Below, piece after piece: positions 28,146-37,088 of a stretch of 64,000 nt of DNA. The notes under the pieces are model-generated. The model searched no databases, was not told where the DNA came from, and saw only the letters and a program-made list of their open reading frames with translations. Position 1 is the first letter of the stretch, and each line of letters opens with the position of its first letter. The stretch comes from Saccharospirillum sp043196875 (GTDB taxonomy: Bacteria; Pseudomonadota; Gammaproteobacteria; Pseudomonadales; Natronospirillaceae): the NCBI RefSeq assembly GCF_043196875.1, contig NZ_JBEBMX010000001.1, positions 310,001-374,000 on the forward strand, written 5' to 3'. The position numbers were made by a program, and so were the translations under genes.

Positions 28146-29447
28146 ATGGACCCCATTGTTATTTCTATCATTCTGGTCGTCGTCCTGTTCACCCTGCTCA
28201 GCCTGGGTGTCTGGGTCGCCGGCTCGCTGTTCTTGATCGGCCTGCTGGCGCTGGTACTGAACGACCAATTCGCCATCGGCATGGTGGTATCGACGTCCAC
28301 CTGGGGCGGCAGCGCTTCCTGGACCTTGGCGGCTTTACCGCTGTTTATCTGGATGGGCGAGATACTGTTTCGTACCCGTTTATCGGAAGATTTATTCAAC
28401 GGTCTGGCGCCCTGGCTCGACAAAATTCCCGGCGGTTTGCTGCATGTGAATGTGCTCGGTTGCAGTCTGTTTGCGGCGGTTTCCGGTTCGTCCGCGGCGA
28501 CCACGGCAACGGTCGGCAAATTCAGTTTGCAGGAACTGAAAAAGCGCGACTATCACGAGTCGATGGCCATTGGCACCTTGGCCGGTTCTGGCACGCTCGG
28601 CTTTTTAATTCCGCCGTCGATTATTTTGATCGTCTACGGCGTCTCTGCCGAGGTTTCGGTGTCGCGGTTATTTATGGCCGGAGCGCTGCCCGGTTTGATG
28701 CTGGCGGCTTTGTTTATCGCTTATGTGGTGCTGTGGTCTTTGTTGAACAAAGCCAAGGCGGCGCCACTCGGCGAACCGATGAGCTTTGTGGAAAAACTCA
28801 AGCAATCGCGCCGGCTGTTATCCATCGCTACCCTGATCACCTTCGTGATCGGTTCCATCTATATGGGTTGGGCCACGGCGACTGAAGCGGCGACGCTGGG
28901 TGTGCTCGGTTCGCTGATTTTGGCGAAGCTCGGCGGCAACCTGAACTGGACGCTGTTTCGCCAATCGCTGATCGGCGCTACCGGCATGTCGTGCATGATT
29001 CTGTTGATTCTCGCCGGTGCGCATCTGCTGACCACCGCCATGGGTTTTCTGCGTATTCCGGCGATGCTCGCCGAGTTTGTGGCCAGCATGGATCTGTCGG
29101 TCGCCATGTTGCTGATCGCTCTGACCATTTTGTTTGTCATTCTCGGCTGCTTCCTCGATGGCATTTCGGTGGTGGTGCTGACCACCTCGGTGATCCTGCC
29201 GCTGGTCGATGCCGCGGGCATTAATTTGCTCTGGTTCGGCATCTATTTAGTGCTGGTCGTGGAGATGTCGCAGATCACCCCGCCGGTCGGTTTTAACCTC
29301 TTTGTTATTCAGTCGCTGACCGGCAAAGACATCTTTACCGTCGCGCGTTATGCGCTGCCGTTTTTCCTGATACTGATTTTGGCCGTGGTGCTGATCACTG
29401 TGTTCCCGCAGATCGCCTTGTGGTTACCGACGGTGCTGAACAACTGA
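28146..29447 (+). CDS. TRAP transporter large permease subunit, DctM family
   Basis: This 433-residue protein has about twelve membrane helices and belongs to the DctM part of TRAP carriers, which couple uptake to the sodium gradient in marine bacteria. The helix-hairpin GSSAATTATVGKFSLQEL near residue 117, GTLAGSGTLGFLIPPSIIL near residue 144 and MSQITPPVGFNLFVIQSL near residue 375 are strong family marks. It is followed after 34 bases by the 5-oxoprolinase-type gene, which makes one four-gene unit likely. Confidence 0.94.
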   Translation: MDPIVISIILVVVLFTLLSLGVWVAGSLFLIGLLALVLNDQFAIGMVVSTSTWGGSASWTLAALPLFIWMGEILFRTRLSEDLFNGLAPWLDKIPGGLLHVNVLGCSLFAAVSGSSAATTATVGKFSLQELKKRDYHESMAIGTLAGSGTLGFLIPPSIILIVYGVSAEVSVSRLFMAGALPGLMLAALFIAYVVLWSLLNKAKAAPLGEPMSFVEKLKQSRRLLSIATLITFVIGSIYMGWATATEAATLGVLGSLILAKLGGNLNWTLFRQSLIGATGMSCMILLILAGAHLLTTAMGFLRIPAMLAEFVASMDLSVAMLLIALTILFVILGCFLDGISVVVLTTSVILPLVDAAGINLLWFGIYLVLVVEMSQITPPVGFNLFVIQSLTGKDIFTVARYALPFFLILILAVVLITVFPQIALWLPTVLNN

Positions 29448-29481
29448 TCGTGAACAGAATTTTTTCGGAGAATATTTCGCT

Positions 29482-32400
29482 ATGAGTACGCCAAGCCCTG
29501 CAACGAATTCCTGGTCTTTCTGGGTGGATCGTGGCGGCACCTTCACCGACATAGTAGCGCGCAAATCCGACGGTGAATTGATCAGTCATAAACTCTTATC
29601 CGACAACCCGGCGCAATATCGCGATGCCGTTATTCAAGGCATTCGTGAACTGATGGGACTGGAAAAAGGCGCGCGCATTCCAGTGGAACAAATCGACGCC
29701 ATCAAGATGGGTACCACCGTCGCCACCAATGCCTTGCTCGAACACAAAGGCGAACCAACCTTGTTATTAACCACGCGCGGTTTTGCTGATGTGTTGCGCA
29801 TCGGTTATCAATCGCGCCCGGATTTGTTCGCCATCAATATCGAACTGCCGCAGATGATTTATGCCCGGGTCGAAGAACTCAACGAACGCCTCGATGCGCA
29901 AGGTCAGGTATTAGAAGCGCTCGATCTGGAACAGGCGCGCAGCGTGCTGCAAGCGGCTTTTGATGATGGCCTGCGCGCTTGCGCCATCGTATTGATGCAT
30001 TCCTATCGCAACGGCAGTCACGAGCAGCAGGTTGCGGCCCTGGCACGCGAGATTGGTTTTACACAGGTCACCGCGTCGAGCGAAGCCAGCCCGTTGATGA
30101 AAATTGTCAGCCGGGGCGACACCGCTGTGGTCGACGCCTATCTGTCGCCGATCTTAAAAAGCTACGTCAATCAGGTCGCCAGCGAACTCGACGATTTTGT
30201 CGACGAACCCGGCCGTTTGATGTTTATGCAATCCAACGGCGGCCTCACCGATGCGCAATTGTTCAACGGCAAAGACGCCATTTTGAGTGGCCCGGCCGGT
30301 GGCGTAGTAGGCATGGTAAAAACTGCTGACCAGGCTGGTTTCGATAAGCTGATCGGTTTCGATATGGGCGGCACCTCGACGGACGTTTGCCACTATCAAG
30401 GCGAATACGAACGCGCTTTTGAGACCAAGGTTGCCGGCTTCCGTTTGCAGACACCGATGATGTCGATTCACACCGTCGCCGCCGGTGGCGGTTCCATTCT
30501 TAATTTCGACGGCAGCCGCTTCCGCGTCGGCCCGGATTCCGCCGGTGCCTTTCCGGGACCTGCCTGTTATCGCAACGGCGGCCCGCTGACGGTGACCGAC
30601 TGCAACGTCATGCTCGGCAAGCTGCAGCCGGATTACTTCCCCAAAGTCTTCGGCCCCAATGCCGACCAGCCATTGGATGTCGAGGCCGTGCGTCGTGGCT
30701 TTACCGAGATGGCCGCCAGCATCGAACAGCAGACCGGCCAGGCCTACACGCCCGAGCAAGTCGCCGAAGGTTTTCTGACCATCGCCGTCGACAATATGGC
30801 CAACGCCATCAAACATATTTCCACTCAACGCGGTTACGACATTCAGGATTATGTGCTGTGCTGCTTCGGTGGAGCTGGTGGTCAACATGCCTGCCTGGTA
30901 GCCGAAGCGTTGGGCATGAAGAAGGTGTTTTTGCATCCCTATTCCGGCGTGCTTTCTGCCTATGGAATGGGGCTCGCCGATGTGCGCGATCTCAGTGAAG
31001 TCAGCGTCGAATTGCCGCTCGATGACGACAGCGTTGCCAGACTGGATAAGCAGCAAGTTGAACTGGCCGATAACGGCATCGCAAAGCTGGTCGATCAGCG
31101 CGTTGCGCCTGATGCCATTGCAACCATCAGCCGGGTGCATGTGAAATACCAGGGTTCGGACACCACCTTGCTGGTGCCATTCGGCAGCCGCGCCGATATT
31201 CAGGCCGCCTTCGAAGCCGAGCATCGGCAGCGCTTTGGTTTTATCTCCGAACAGACGCCTCTGATCATCGAAGCTTTGCAAGTCGAAGCGCTCGGCGGTG
31301 GCACCGAACTGGGTGCCAGCGCATCACCGCACCAGGCCGCTGCGGCAGAACCGGTCAGTCATAACCTGACCACCGGCGGCGAGCAGTACCAGGCGCCGTT
31401 CTATCAACGCGATCAGTTAAAGGTTGGCGCTGCTATTAATGGCCCAGCGGTGATCATCGAAAAGACCGCAACCTTAGTGATTGAACCCGGTTGGCAAGCG
31501 GTGCTGACCGCGAACAACGACATCCTGCTTGAGCAGGTTGCCGCGACTCGCAGCACCACGCCGGACACCACTGAAGCCGACCCCATTACGCTGGAGATTT
31601 TCAACAATCTCTATATGCACATCGCCGAGCAGATGGGTCTGGTGCTGCAAAACACCGCCACCTCGGTAAACATCAAAGAGCGCCTGGATTTCAGTTGCGC
31701 CATCTTCGATGCCGAAGGTGAACTGGTGGCCAACGCCCCGCATATGCCGGTGCATTTAGGGTCGATGAGTCATTCGATTAAAACCGTTATCGCCAAGAAC
31801 GCCGGCAAGATGCGTGAAGGTGACGCCTACATGCTTAACGACCCTTACAACGGCGGCACCCACCTGCCCGACATCACCGTCATCAAGCCGGTGTTTATGG
31901 ATGGCGAAGTGGCATTTTATGTCGCCTCGCGCGGTCACCATGCCGATGTGGGTGGCACCAGCCCCGGCTCGATGCCGTCCGACTCCAGCCATATCGACCA
32001 GGAAGGCGTGCTGCTCGATAACGTCAAGGTGGTCGACAGCGGCACCTTCCAGGAAGCCTTGGTGCGCGAGCTGTTCAGCGGTGCGCGTTATCCGGCGCGC
32101 AACATCGACGTCAATATCGCCGACCTGCGCGCCCAATTAGCGGCCTGTGAAGCCGGCATGCAAGCGCTGCATTCTGTGGTGAAACACTATGGCCTGGAGG
32201 TGGTGAGCGCTTACATGCGCCACGTTCAGTTCAACGCCGAAGAAAGCGTGCGTCGGGTCATCGACGTGCTCAGCGATGGCTCATTCGAGTATCCGTTGGA
32301 CGATGGTTCCGCCATCGCGGTATCGATCTCGGTCGACAAAACCAAGCGCGAAGCGACCATCGATTTCAGCGGCACCAGCGGCCAGCATCCGCACAATTTC

Positions 32401-33099
32401 AACGCGCCTTTGGCGGTCACTCACGCGGCGGTTTTGTACGTCTTCCGCTGCCTGGTCAACGACCAGATTCCGCTCAACGGCGGCTGCCTGCGGCCATTGA
32501 ATATCATCGTGCCGGAAGGCTGCATGCTGAACCCGGTTTACCCGGCCGCGGTGGTGGCGGGCAACGTGGAAGTCTCGCAGGTCGCGGTCGATGCTTTGTT
32601 CGGTGCATTGGGAGTCGCCGCTGCTTCTCAAGGCACGATGAATAACCTGACCTGGGGCAACGATCAATTCCAATACTACGAAACCCTGTGCGGCGGCAGC
32701 GGCGCGACAGCCAAGGCCGATGGCGTCAGTGCGGTGCACACCCATATGACCAACTCGCGCTTAACCGATCCGGAAATTCTGGAATGGCGTTTCCCGGTAC
32801 GACTGGAAGAATTTCGCATTCGCAAAGGCTCCGGCGGCAAAGGTCAACATAAGGGCGGCAACGGCGTGACCCGACGCATTCGCTTCCTGGAAAAAATGGA
32901 CGTCAGCATCCTCTCCAACCGTCGTGAAGTTCCGCCTTACGGCATGGACGGCGGCGAGCCGGGACAGCTGGGTCACAATACCGTGATTCGCGCCAATGGC
33001 AGCGAAGAAACCCTGGCTGGCAAAGCCAGTGCGGTGTTAAATGTGGATGATCAGTTGCAGGTGGAAACGCCTGGGGGTGGTGGGTTCGGACAAAGCTGA
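29482..33099 (+). CDS. 5-oxoprolinase / hydantoinase, fused HyuA-HyuB type
   Basis: This 1205-residue ATP-dependent amidohydrolase joins both halves of the hydantoinase/oxoprolinase family in one chain, as eukaryote-type 5-oxoprolinase does. The HyuA part (1 to about 685) begins with SFWVDRGGTFTDIVARKSDG and has GFDMGGTSTDVCHYQGEYE, GPACYRNGGPLTVTDCNVML and FGGAGGQHACLVAEALG. The HyuB part (about 695-1205) has NDPYNGGTHLPDITVIKPVF and ASRGHHADVGGTSPGSMPS. Likely reactions are ring opening of 5-oxoproline to glutamate, or of a hydantoin. The sequence does not decide between these. It follows dctM by 34 bases, so the TRAP system probably supplies its substrate. Confidence 0.92.
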   Translation: MSTPSPATNSWSFWVDRGGTFTDIVARKSDGELISHKLLSDNPAQYRDAVIQGIRELMGLEKGARIPVEQIDAIKMGTTVATNALLEHKGEPTLLLTTRGFADVLRIGYQSRPDLFAINIELPQMIYARVEELNERLDAQGQVLEALDLEQARSVLQAAFDDGLRACAIVLMHSYRNGSHEQQVAALAREIGFTQVTASSEASPLMKIVSRGDTAVVDAYLSPILKSYVNQVASELDDFVDEPGRLMFMQSNGGLTDAQLFNGKDAILSGPAGGVVGMVKTADQAGFDKLIGFDMGGTSTDVCHYQGEYERAFETKVAGFRLQTPMMSIHTVAAGGGSILNFDGSRFRVGPDSAGAFPGPACYRNGGPLTVTDCNVMLGKLQPDYFPKVFGPNADQPLDVEAVRRGFTEMAASIEQQTGQAYTPEQVAEGFLTIAVDNMANAIKHISTQRGYDIQDYVLCCFGGAGGQHACLVAEALGMKKVFLHPYSGVLSAYGMGLADVRDLSEVSVELPLDDDSVARLDKQQVELADNGIAKLVDQRVAPDAIATISRVHVKYQGSDTTLLVPFGSRADIQAAFEAEHRQRFGFISEQTPLIIEALQVEALGGGTELGASASPHQAAAAEPVSHNLTTGGEQYQAPFYQRDQLKVGAAINGPAVIIEKTATLVIEPGWQAVLTANNDILLEQVAATRSTTPDTTEADPITLEIFNNLYMHIAEQMGLVLQNTATSVNIKERLDFSCAIFDAEGELVANAPHMPVHLGSMSHSIKTVIAKNAGKMREGDAYMLNDPYNGGTHLPDITVIKPVFMDGEVAFYVASRGHHADVGGTSPGSMPSDSSHIDQEGVLLDNVKVVDSGTFQEALVRELFSGARYPARNIDVNIADLRAQLAACEAGMQALHSVVKHYGLEVVSAYMRHVQFNAEESVRRVIDVLSDGSFEYPLDDGSAIAVSISVDKTKREATIDFSGTSGQHPHNFNAPLAVTHAAVLYVFRCLVNDQIPLNGGCLRPLNIIVPEGCMLNPVYPAAVVAGNVEVSQVAVDALFGALGVAAASQGTMNNLTWGNDQFQYYETLCGGSGATAKADGVSAVHTHMTNSRLTDPEILEWRFPVRLEEFRIRKGSGGKGQHKGGNGVTRRIRFLEKMDVSILSNRREVPPYGMDGGEPGQLGHNTVIRANGSEETLAGKASAVLNVDDQLQVETPGGGGFGQS

Positions 33100-33128
33100 A
33101 TAGAAACCACCCAAGCAGCGTTGGGGGC

Positions 33129-33219
33129 GGCTGGATCTTCTGGCGGGCGTCGGCACACAGGGATGTGTGCCGCCGAGCTACAGGGACGTACTTGTAGCGT
33201 CCCGCCAGAAGATTCAGCC
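33129..33219 (+). repeat. GGA-hairpin dispersed repeat, copy 3
   Basis: Outer arms of 19 bases (33129-33147 and 33201-33219, beginning GGCTGGATCTTC) pair at 18 positions. Inside are GGCACACA-GGGA-TGTGTGCC at 33152-33171 and TAC-AGGGAC-GTA at about 33179-33190. The core layout equals copies 1 and 2 near 13.7 kb, but the arm sequence is unrelated. The first hairpin has changed its stem while keeping pairing, and its loop keeps GGA. It begins 30 bases after the oxoprolinase stop and is again in sense with both flanking genes. Confidence 0.85.
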
Positions 33220-33263
33220 GGCCACAGCGCGTTCCCTTAACCTCTATTTAGGAAGCCAAAGAA

Positions 33264-33890
33264 ATGCCACTCCAAACCTGGCTCGCCTTCTTAAGCGTCG
33301 CTTTGATGGTGACGTTTTCACCCGGCCCAGCGGTGGTATTGGCGCTAAGAAACGGCGCTCAGCATTCTTTCGGTTCAGCGCTGATCGCCATCACCGGCAA
33401 CCTCAGCGCCATGCTGTTTTATGCGTTAATTGCCAGCGTCGGCGTGGTGGTTTTATTCGAAGTTTTTCCAACGGTCGTGCACTGGGTACAGATTTTCGGC
33501 GGGCTCTATCTGGTGTGGATCGGCATAAAACTCATTCGTGCTAGTTGGCAACGCGTGCGCCAAAAAGCGTCCTCGGTACAAGCACCCAAAAGCCGGTTAA
33601 AACTCTATCTGGAAGCGCTATTGGTCGGGCTCTCAAACCCCAAAGCCATCCTGTTTTACTCAGCGCTGTTTCCGCAATTTATTGCGCACGACGGCAACGT
33701 GATTGGCCAGTCTGTCTTACTGGCATTTACCTTTGCGGCCTGCTCTTTTACGGCGCTCAGTTTTTACGCCTGGAGCGCGCGGACGCTGACGTCAAAATTC
33801 AACAACGCAGGCTATAAAGCAGCCGCCAATGGCGTTACCGGTGCGGCCTTTATTGGCTTCGGTGGTGCGCTGATCTGGAAGTCGGCCTAG
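33264..33890 (+). CDS. LysE/RhtB-family amino acid exporter
   Basis: This 208-residue inner-membrane protein has about six helices and the family motif MVTFSPGPAVVLALRNGAQH near residue 13, followed by GSALIAITGNLSAM. GLSNPKAILFYSALFPQF near residue 123 is the second conserved stretch. Members export amino acids such as homoserine, threonine or lysine; the substrate cannot be read from the sequence. An AGGAAG site precedes the ATG. The gene converges on a LysR-type regulator gene. Confidence 0.92.
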   Translation: MPLQTWLAFLSVALMVTFSPGPAVVLALRNGAQHSFGSALIAITGNLSAMLFYALIASVGVVVLFEVFPTVVHWVQIFGGLYLVWIGIKLIRASWQRVRQKASSVQAPKSRLKLYLEALLVGLSNPKAILFYSALFPQFIAHDGNVIGQSVLLAFTFAACSFTALSFYAWSARTLTSKFNNAGYKAAANGVTGAAFIGFGGALIWKSA

Positions 33891-33897
33891 CGCAACC

Positions 33898-34830
33898 TCA
33901 AAGCTGCTGCCCACCTTGATTCAACCCAGCGGATTCCATGGCGTGGATTTCTGCCATCAACCAATGGTGGAAAGCCTCAATCCGGCTGTCTTGTTCGGGC
34001 CGCTCCAGACTGATCAGTACATAGTCGTATCCAGTCGACGCCATGCCGAAAGGGGCAATCAACCGACCCGCCATCAGGTCATCGTAGACCAGAGGTAAAG
34101 GTCCGATGGCCGTGCCCAGGCGATTCGCCGCCGCCTGCAGTGCAAAGAAAAAATGATCGTAATATTGCTCGCTGGCCGCCGTGAATACATGGCCGCTGGC
34201 GCGCTGCCAGCTATCCCAAGCATCTGGTCGAGTGCGGCTGTGCAACAGCCGGGCCTTGCTCAGATCGCGCTCTAATAAATTCTCCCAGCAATTCGGATCA
34301 CAGACGGGACCGGCGACTTCCGACCACAGCGGCGTTAGCTCAGCGTCACTCGGCAAACCAAAGTCGGTACGTCGAATGGCCAAATCACAGCCCTCCGCCA
34401 GTAAGTCGATAGGACCTCCGGCCATGCGTAAATCGATGTTCAGCTCTGGGTGAGCTTCGCGGAATCGACCCAGTCGTGGCATCAGCCAACGCATTGCCAG
34501 GCTGGGTTCACAGGAGATGGTTAACAGCGGCGAAGCGCTGTCGTGCAGCTGCAAACCCTCGACCGCCTCGCCCAACTGATCCAGAGCGGCAGACGTCGCT
34601 CGCAGTAACCGCTCACCGGCGGGTGTCAGCCAGACACGACGACTGCGTCGTTGAAATAAGGAGACGCCCAGGCGGTCTTCTATCTGCGCCACGGCCCGGC
34701 TGATCGCACCGTGCGTCAGGTGCAGCTCTTCAGCCGCTCGACTAAAGCTTTGGTGCCGGGCCGCAGCTTCAAAAGCCGGCAAGGCCGACAGCGGCGGAAG
34801 CCGTCGCTTATTGTGAGTATTGCTCACCAT
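33898..34830 (-). CDS. LysR-type regulator, GcvA-like
   Basis: This 310-residue regulator has the LysR helix-turn-helix near residues 15-75 (LPPLSALPAFEAAARHQSFS, then RAAEELHLTHGAISRAVAQI), and a C-terminal co-inducer domain beginning LLTISCEPSLAMRWLMPRLG. The RLPPLSALPAFEAAARH start is common in GcvA-like members. It is divergent from a second LysE-type exporter gene with an AT-rich 85-base gap between them, so it probably controls that exporter in response to an amino acid. It converges on the first LysE-type gene. The effector is unknown. Confidence 0.92.
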   Translation of the reverse strand: MVSNTHNKRRLPPLSALPAFEAAARHQSFSRAAEELHLTHGAISRAVAQIEDRLGVSLFQRRSRRVWLTPAGERLLRATSAALDQLGEAVEGLQLHDSASPLLTISCEPSLAMRWLMPRLGRFREAHPELNIDLRMAGGPIDLLAEGCDLAIRRTDFGLPSDAELTPLWSEVAGPVCDPNCWENLLERDLSKARLLHSRTRPDAWDSWQRASGHVFTAASEQYYDHFFFALQAAANRLGTAIGPLPLVYDDLMAGRLIAPFGMASTGYDYVLISLERPEQDSRIEAFHHWLMAEIHAMESAGLNQGGQQL

Positions 34831-34915
34831 TTATCCCATTATTTTTCGTTTTTATCGCGTTAAAGGAGATTCTAATATCGATTTACTCACCAATAAGCAA
34901 GGTTAATTCAAGGTT

Positions 34916-35563
34916 ATGGACATCAGCTTCTGGGAAATCACTGCCGTCGGCGTCATCACCTTATTGGCCGTTATCAGCCCCGGCCCCGACTTCGCCATGA
35001 TCACTCGGTTGACACTCGGAGGCGGCCGCCGGGCTGGACTGTTCGGCGCACTGGGCATCGCTTGCGGCATTGCCGTTCACCTGAGTTACACCCTCATTGG
35101 GCTGGGCGTCTTGCTGGCAGAACAGCAGTGGCTGCTGACCACCTTGCGCTATCTGGGTGCAAGCTATCTGATCTGGCTGGGTTTGGCCGCGTTTTGGCCG
35201 GACATCCGCGCCTGGGTGCGAGGGCAACCCCGACCAGCGGAACAGAGCATTGAGGTTGGCAGCCTGACCATGCGACCGGTGAAAGCATTCTGGCTGGGGT
35301 TCGGCACCAATGCGCTGAACCCGAAAACCATGCTGTTTATTGTCTCCGTCTTCAGCCAGGTGATTTCGCCGCAGACACCGCTCTCCATCGAACTGGCTTA
35401 CGGCCTCTATATCGCGATTTGCCACCTGCTCTGGTTTGCCTTAGTCGCCACAGTATTAAGCTGGGCACCGCTGCGTCACAAAATGACCAGGATCAAAGCG
35501 CAAATCGAAAAGGGCGTTGGCCTCTGCTTAACCGCTTTTGGTATTAAATTACTGGCCGGTTAG
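34916..35563 (+). CDS. LysE/RhtB-family amino acid exporter
   Basis: This 215-residue membrane protein has LLAVISPGPDFAMITRLTLG near residue 16, GALGIACGIAVHLSYTLIGL next, and GFGTNALNPKTMLFIVSVFS near residue 126, all LysE/RhtB marks. It is only distantly similar to the exporter at 33264. The divergent LysR gene 85 bases away is the likely regulator, the standard arrangement for lysE/argO-type exporters. The last 4 bases overlap the convergent ZIP gene. Confidence 0.92.
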   Translation: MDISFWEITAVGVITLLAVISPGPDFAMITRLTLGGGRRAGLFGALGIACGIAVHLSYTLIGLGVLLAEQQWLLTTLRYLGASYLIWLGLAAFWPDIRAWVRGQPRPAEQSIEVGSLTMRPVKAFWLGFGTNALNPKTMLFIVSVFSQVISPQTPLSIELAYGLYIAICHLLWFALVATVLSWAPLRHKMTRIKAQIEKGVGLCLTAFGIKLLAG

Positions 35564-36273
35564 AGCAACACCTGATGACACAACATCCCCAATACAAACC
35601 CCAACACAGCCCCTAAAGGCGGTGTCCAATGGCGGCGTACGCGAGCTTGTGGGGCGATGTCCTGGAACACCAGATAGAGAATGCCACCGGCGGCAAACAT
35701 CATAATGCTGGCGGTGATAACGGAACGTTCCTGCAGCAGAAAATAACCCAGACTGGCGGCTATCGGGCCGAGAAAACTGAACCCAAAAAAGATGATCAAA
35801 ACCGGCCGGGCGCGCAGTCGGTTATGGCGCAATTCGCGATAGGCATTAAAGCCTTCCGGAAGATTCTGAATGCCGATCATCAAGGCCAATAACCAACCCA
35901 AATGCGGGTTGTAACCAAAGACGGCACCCAGACTGATGGCCTCGGGAATATAGTCCATCAACATGGCCATTAATTGTGCCATCGAACCACGCCGTTTCGA
36001 CAGCCAGATATCCATGCCACAAAACACACAGCCACCAGCGATAAACACCAACGCCAGGTGCAACGGGCTCAGTTCTTTGATGCCCTCGGGCGTTAGCGCA
36101 AAGGCCACCGAGGCGAGCAAGATACCACCACCAAAAGCGATGATGCCGTGGATGACTTCGCGCTTAATCGGGGTTTCGCGAAAACGCTCCAGACCAGCAA
36201 TCATAGCGCCCACAAAGGCGCCCAGGCCCGACAGCCAGGCGACTAAGAGAATGTAAGGCAAGGTAGTCGACAT
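35560..36273 (-). CDS. ZIP-family divalent metal transporter
   Basis: This 237-residue inner-membrane protein has about eight helices. The metal-binding helices show MDYIPEAISLGAVFG near residue 106 and MIGIQNLPEGFNAYREL near residue 131, the two ZIP signature segments (with Asp and Gln in positions often His/Asp). FQDIAPQAR near residue 207 is a third conserved piece. The family imports zinc, iron or manganese. A possible FNR/Anr box lies about 75 bases upstream of the start, which hints at oxygen control. Confidence 0.88.
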   Translation of the reverse strand: MSTTLPYILLVAWLSGLGAFVGAMIAGLERFRETPIKREVIHGIIAFGGGILLASVAFALTPEGIKELSPLHLALVFIAGGCVFCGMDIWLSKRRGSMAQLMAMLMDYIPEAISLGAVFGYNPHLGWLLALMIGIQNLPEGFNAYRELRHNRLRARPVLIIFFGFSFLGPIAASLGYFLLQERSVITASIMMFAAGGILYLVFQDIAPQARVRRHWTPPLGAVLGFVLGMLCHQVLL

Positions 36274-36347
36274 TAAATGACCTTATGCTCAAAACCACTG
36301 ACTTCGCAGCGGACATTCATAGAGTAAACGTCACCCTGCTAAAGACC

Positions 36348-36361
36348 TTGATCTTGATCAT
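36348..36361 (-). promoter_or_regulatory. Possible FNR/Anr box upstream of the ZIP gene
   Basis: The plus strand reads TTGATCTTGATCAT, which fits the FNR/Anr consensus TTGATNNNNATCAA at nine of ten fixed positions. If a class II site, its centre predicts a start of transcription near 36313, and TACTCT on the minus strand at 36321-36326 could be the -10 box. This is pattern matching only. Confidence 0.4.
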
Positions 36362-36401
36362 GGGCAACTTTAATAAACTAACCGAAGCCTGGTAATTAAC
36401 G

Positions 36402-37088
36402 TTATGCCAGCTTGATCAGATTATTAATCCGAGCGCGAACCTGCTGAGTCCGAGCAACCGAACCCGGGAAATTACCCGCCAGGGCATAATTGAAATCCGC
36501 ATGTTCCTGAACTTTCTGCAGCGATTCTTTAATGGACTGCTTTACATCAGTCGGGAAGGTTTCAAATTCTTGCTGGATGGAATTGCGCCCAGCCAGAACC
36601 AAAAAAATATCTTCCATATCTTTGCTTGCCATAAGGTCGTTTTTGCCTCGCCCCTCATAAGCAACCAATTTAGTCGCCAGAAAATACGCTACAGGTGGGA
36701 TGCGAATGTTCAAATCCGGCGTTAACGCAACAGACTTCGCCTGTGCAAATGCCAATGGGTACCAAGGGTTGCTAAAACCGAGAACATCTTCCAGCGTAGG
36801 CATTATATCCAGCACAATGTCTGCCTTGCGAAAACGACAAATCGGGTCGTCTTCAATCAGTGACGACTCAAAACCCAACTGCCGGACCTTGCGCTCAAGC
36901 TGTTGCCATTCGAGCTGAGACGCCACTTCGACGATGACATCAACATCTTCGGTGGCTCTCAATTGCTCCAGGTCAGGATCGTCAATGTACAAAAAGACAG
37001 TGGCGCCACCGACAAAGACGGCCATCTCTCTTAACTCTGCACCCATTTCCATGGCAGCGCGCAACAGCAATACCTGAAGCGGGTTCAT
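36402..37088 (-). CDS. Nucleotidyltransferase-fold protein, AbiEii-like; possible toxin
   Basis: This 228-residue protein has the active-site pattern of minimal or AbiEii-type nucleotidyltransferases: VFVGGATVFLY near residue 24, ATEDVDVIVEV near residue 46 (two Asp two apart), and KADIVLDIMPT near residue 89 as the third acidic strand. IPPVAYFLATKLVAYEGRGK follows, as is common in this fold's second half. Related proteins act as toxins in AbiE abortive-infection systems or modify RNA or proteins. It is joined to an upstream winged-helix gene by a one-base overlap, a toxin-antitoxin layout. The base composition looks more AT-rich than the flanks. Function is inferred from the fold only. Confidence 0.7.
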   Translation of the reverse strand: MNPLQVLLLRAAMEMGAELREMAVFVGGATVFLYIDDPDLEQLRATEDVDVIVEVASQLEWQQLERKVRQLGFESSLIEDDPICRFRKADIVLDIMPTLEDVLGFSNPWYPLAFAQAKSVALTPDLNIRIPPVAYFLATKLVAYEGRGKNDLMASKDMEDIFLVLAGRNSIQQEFETFPTDVKQSIKESLQKVQEHADFNYALAGNFPGSVARTQQVRARINNLIKLA

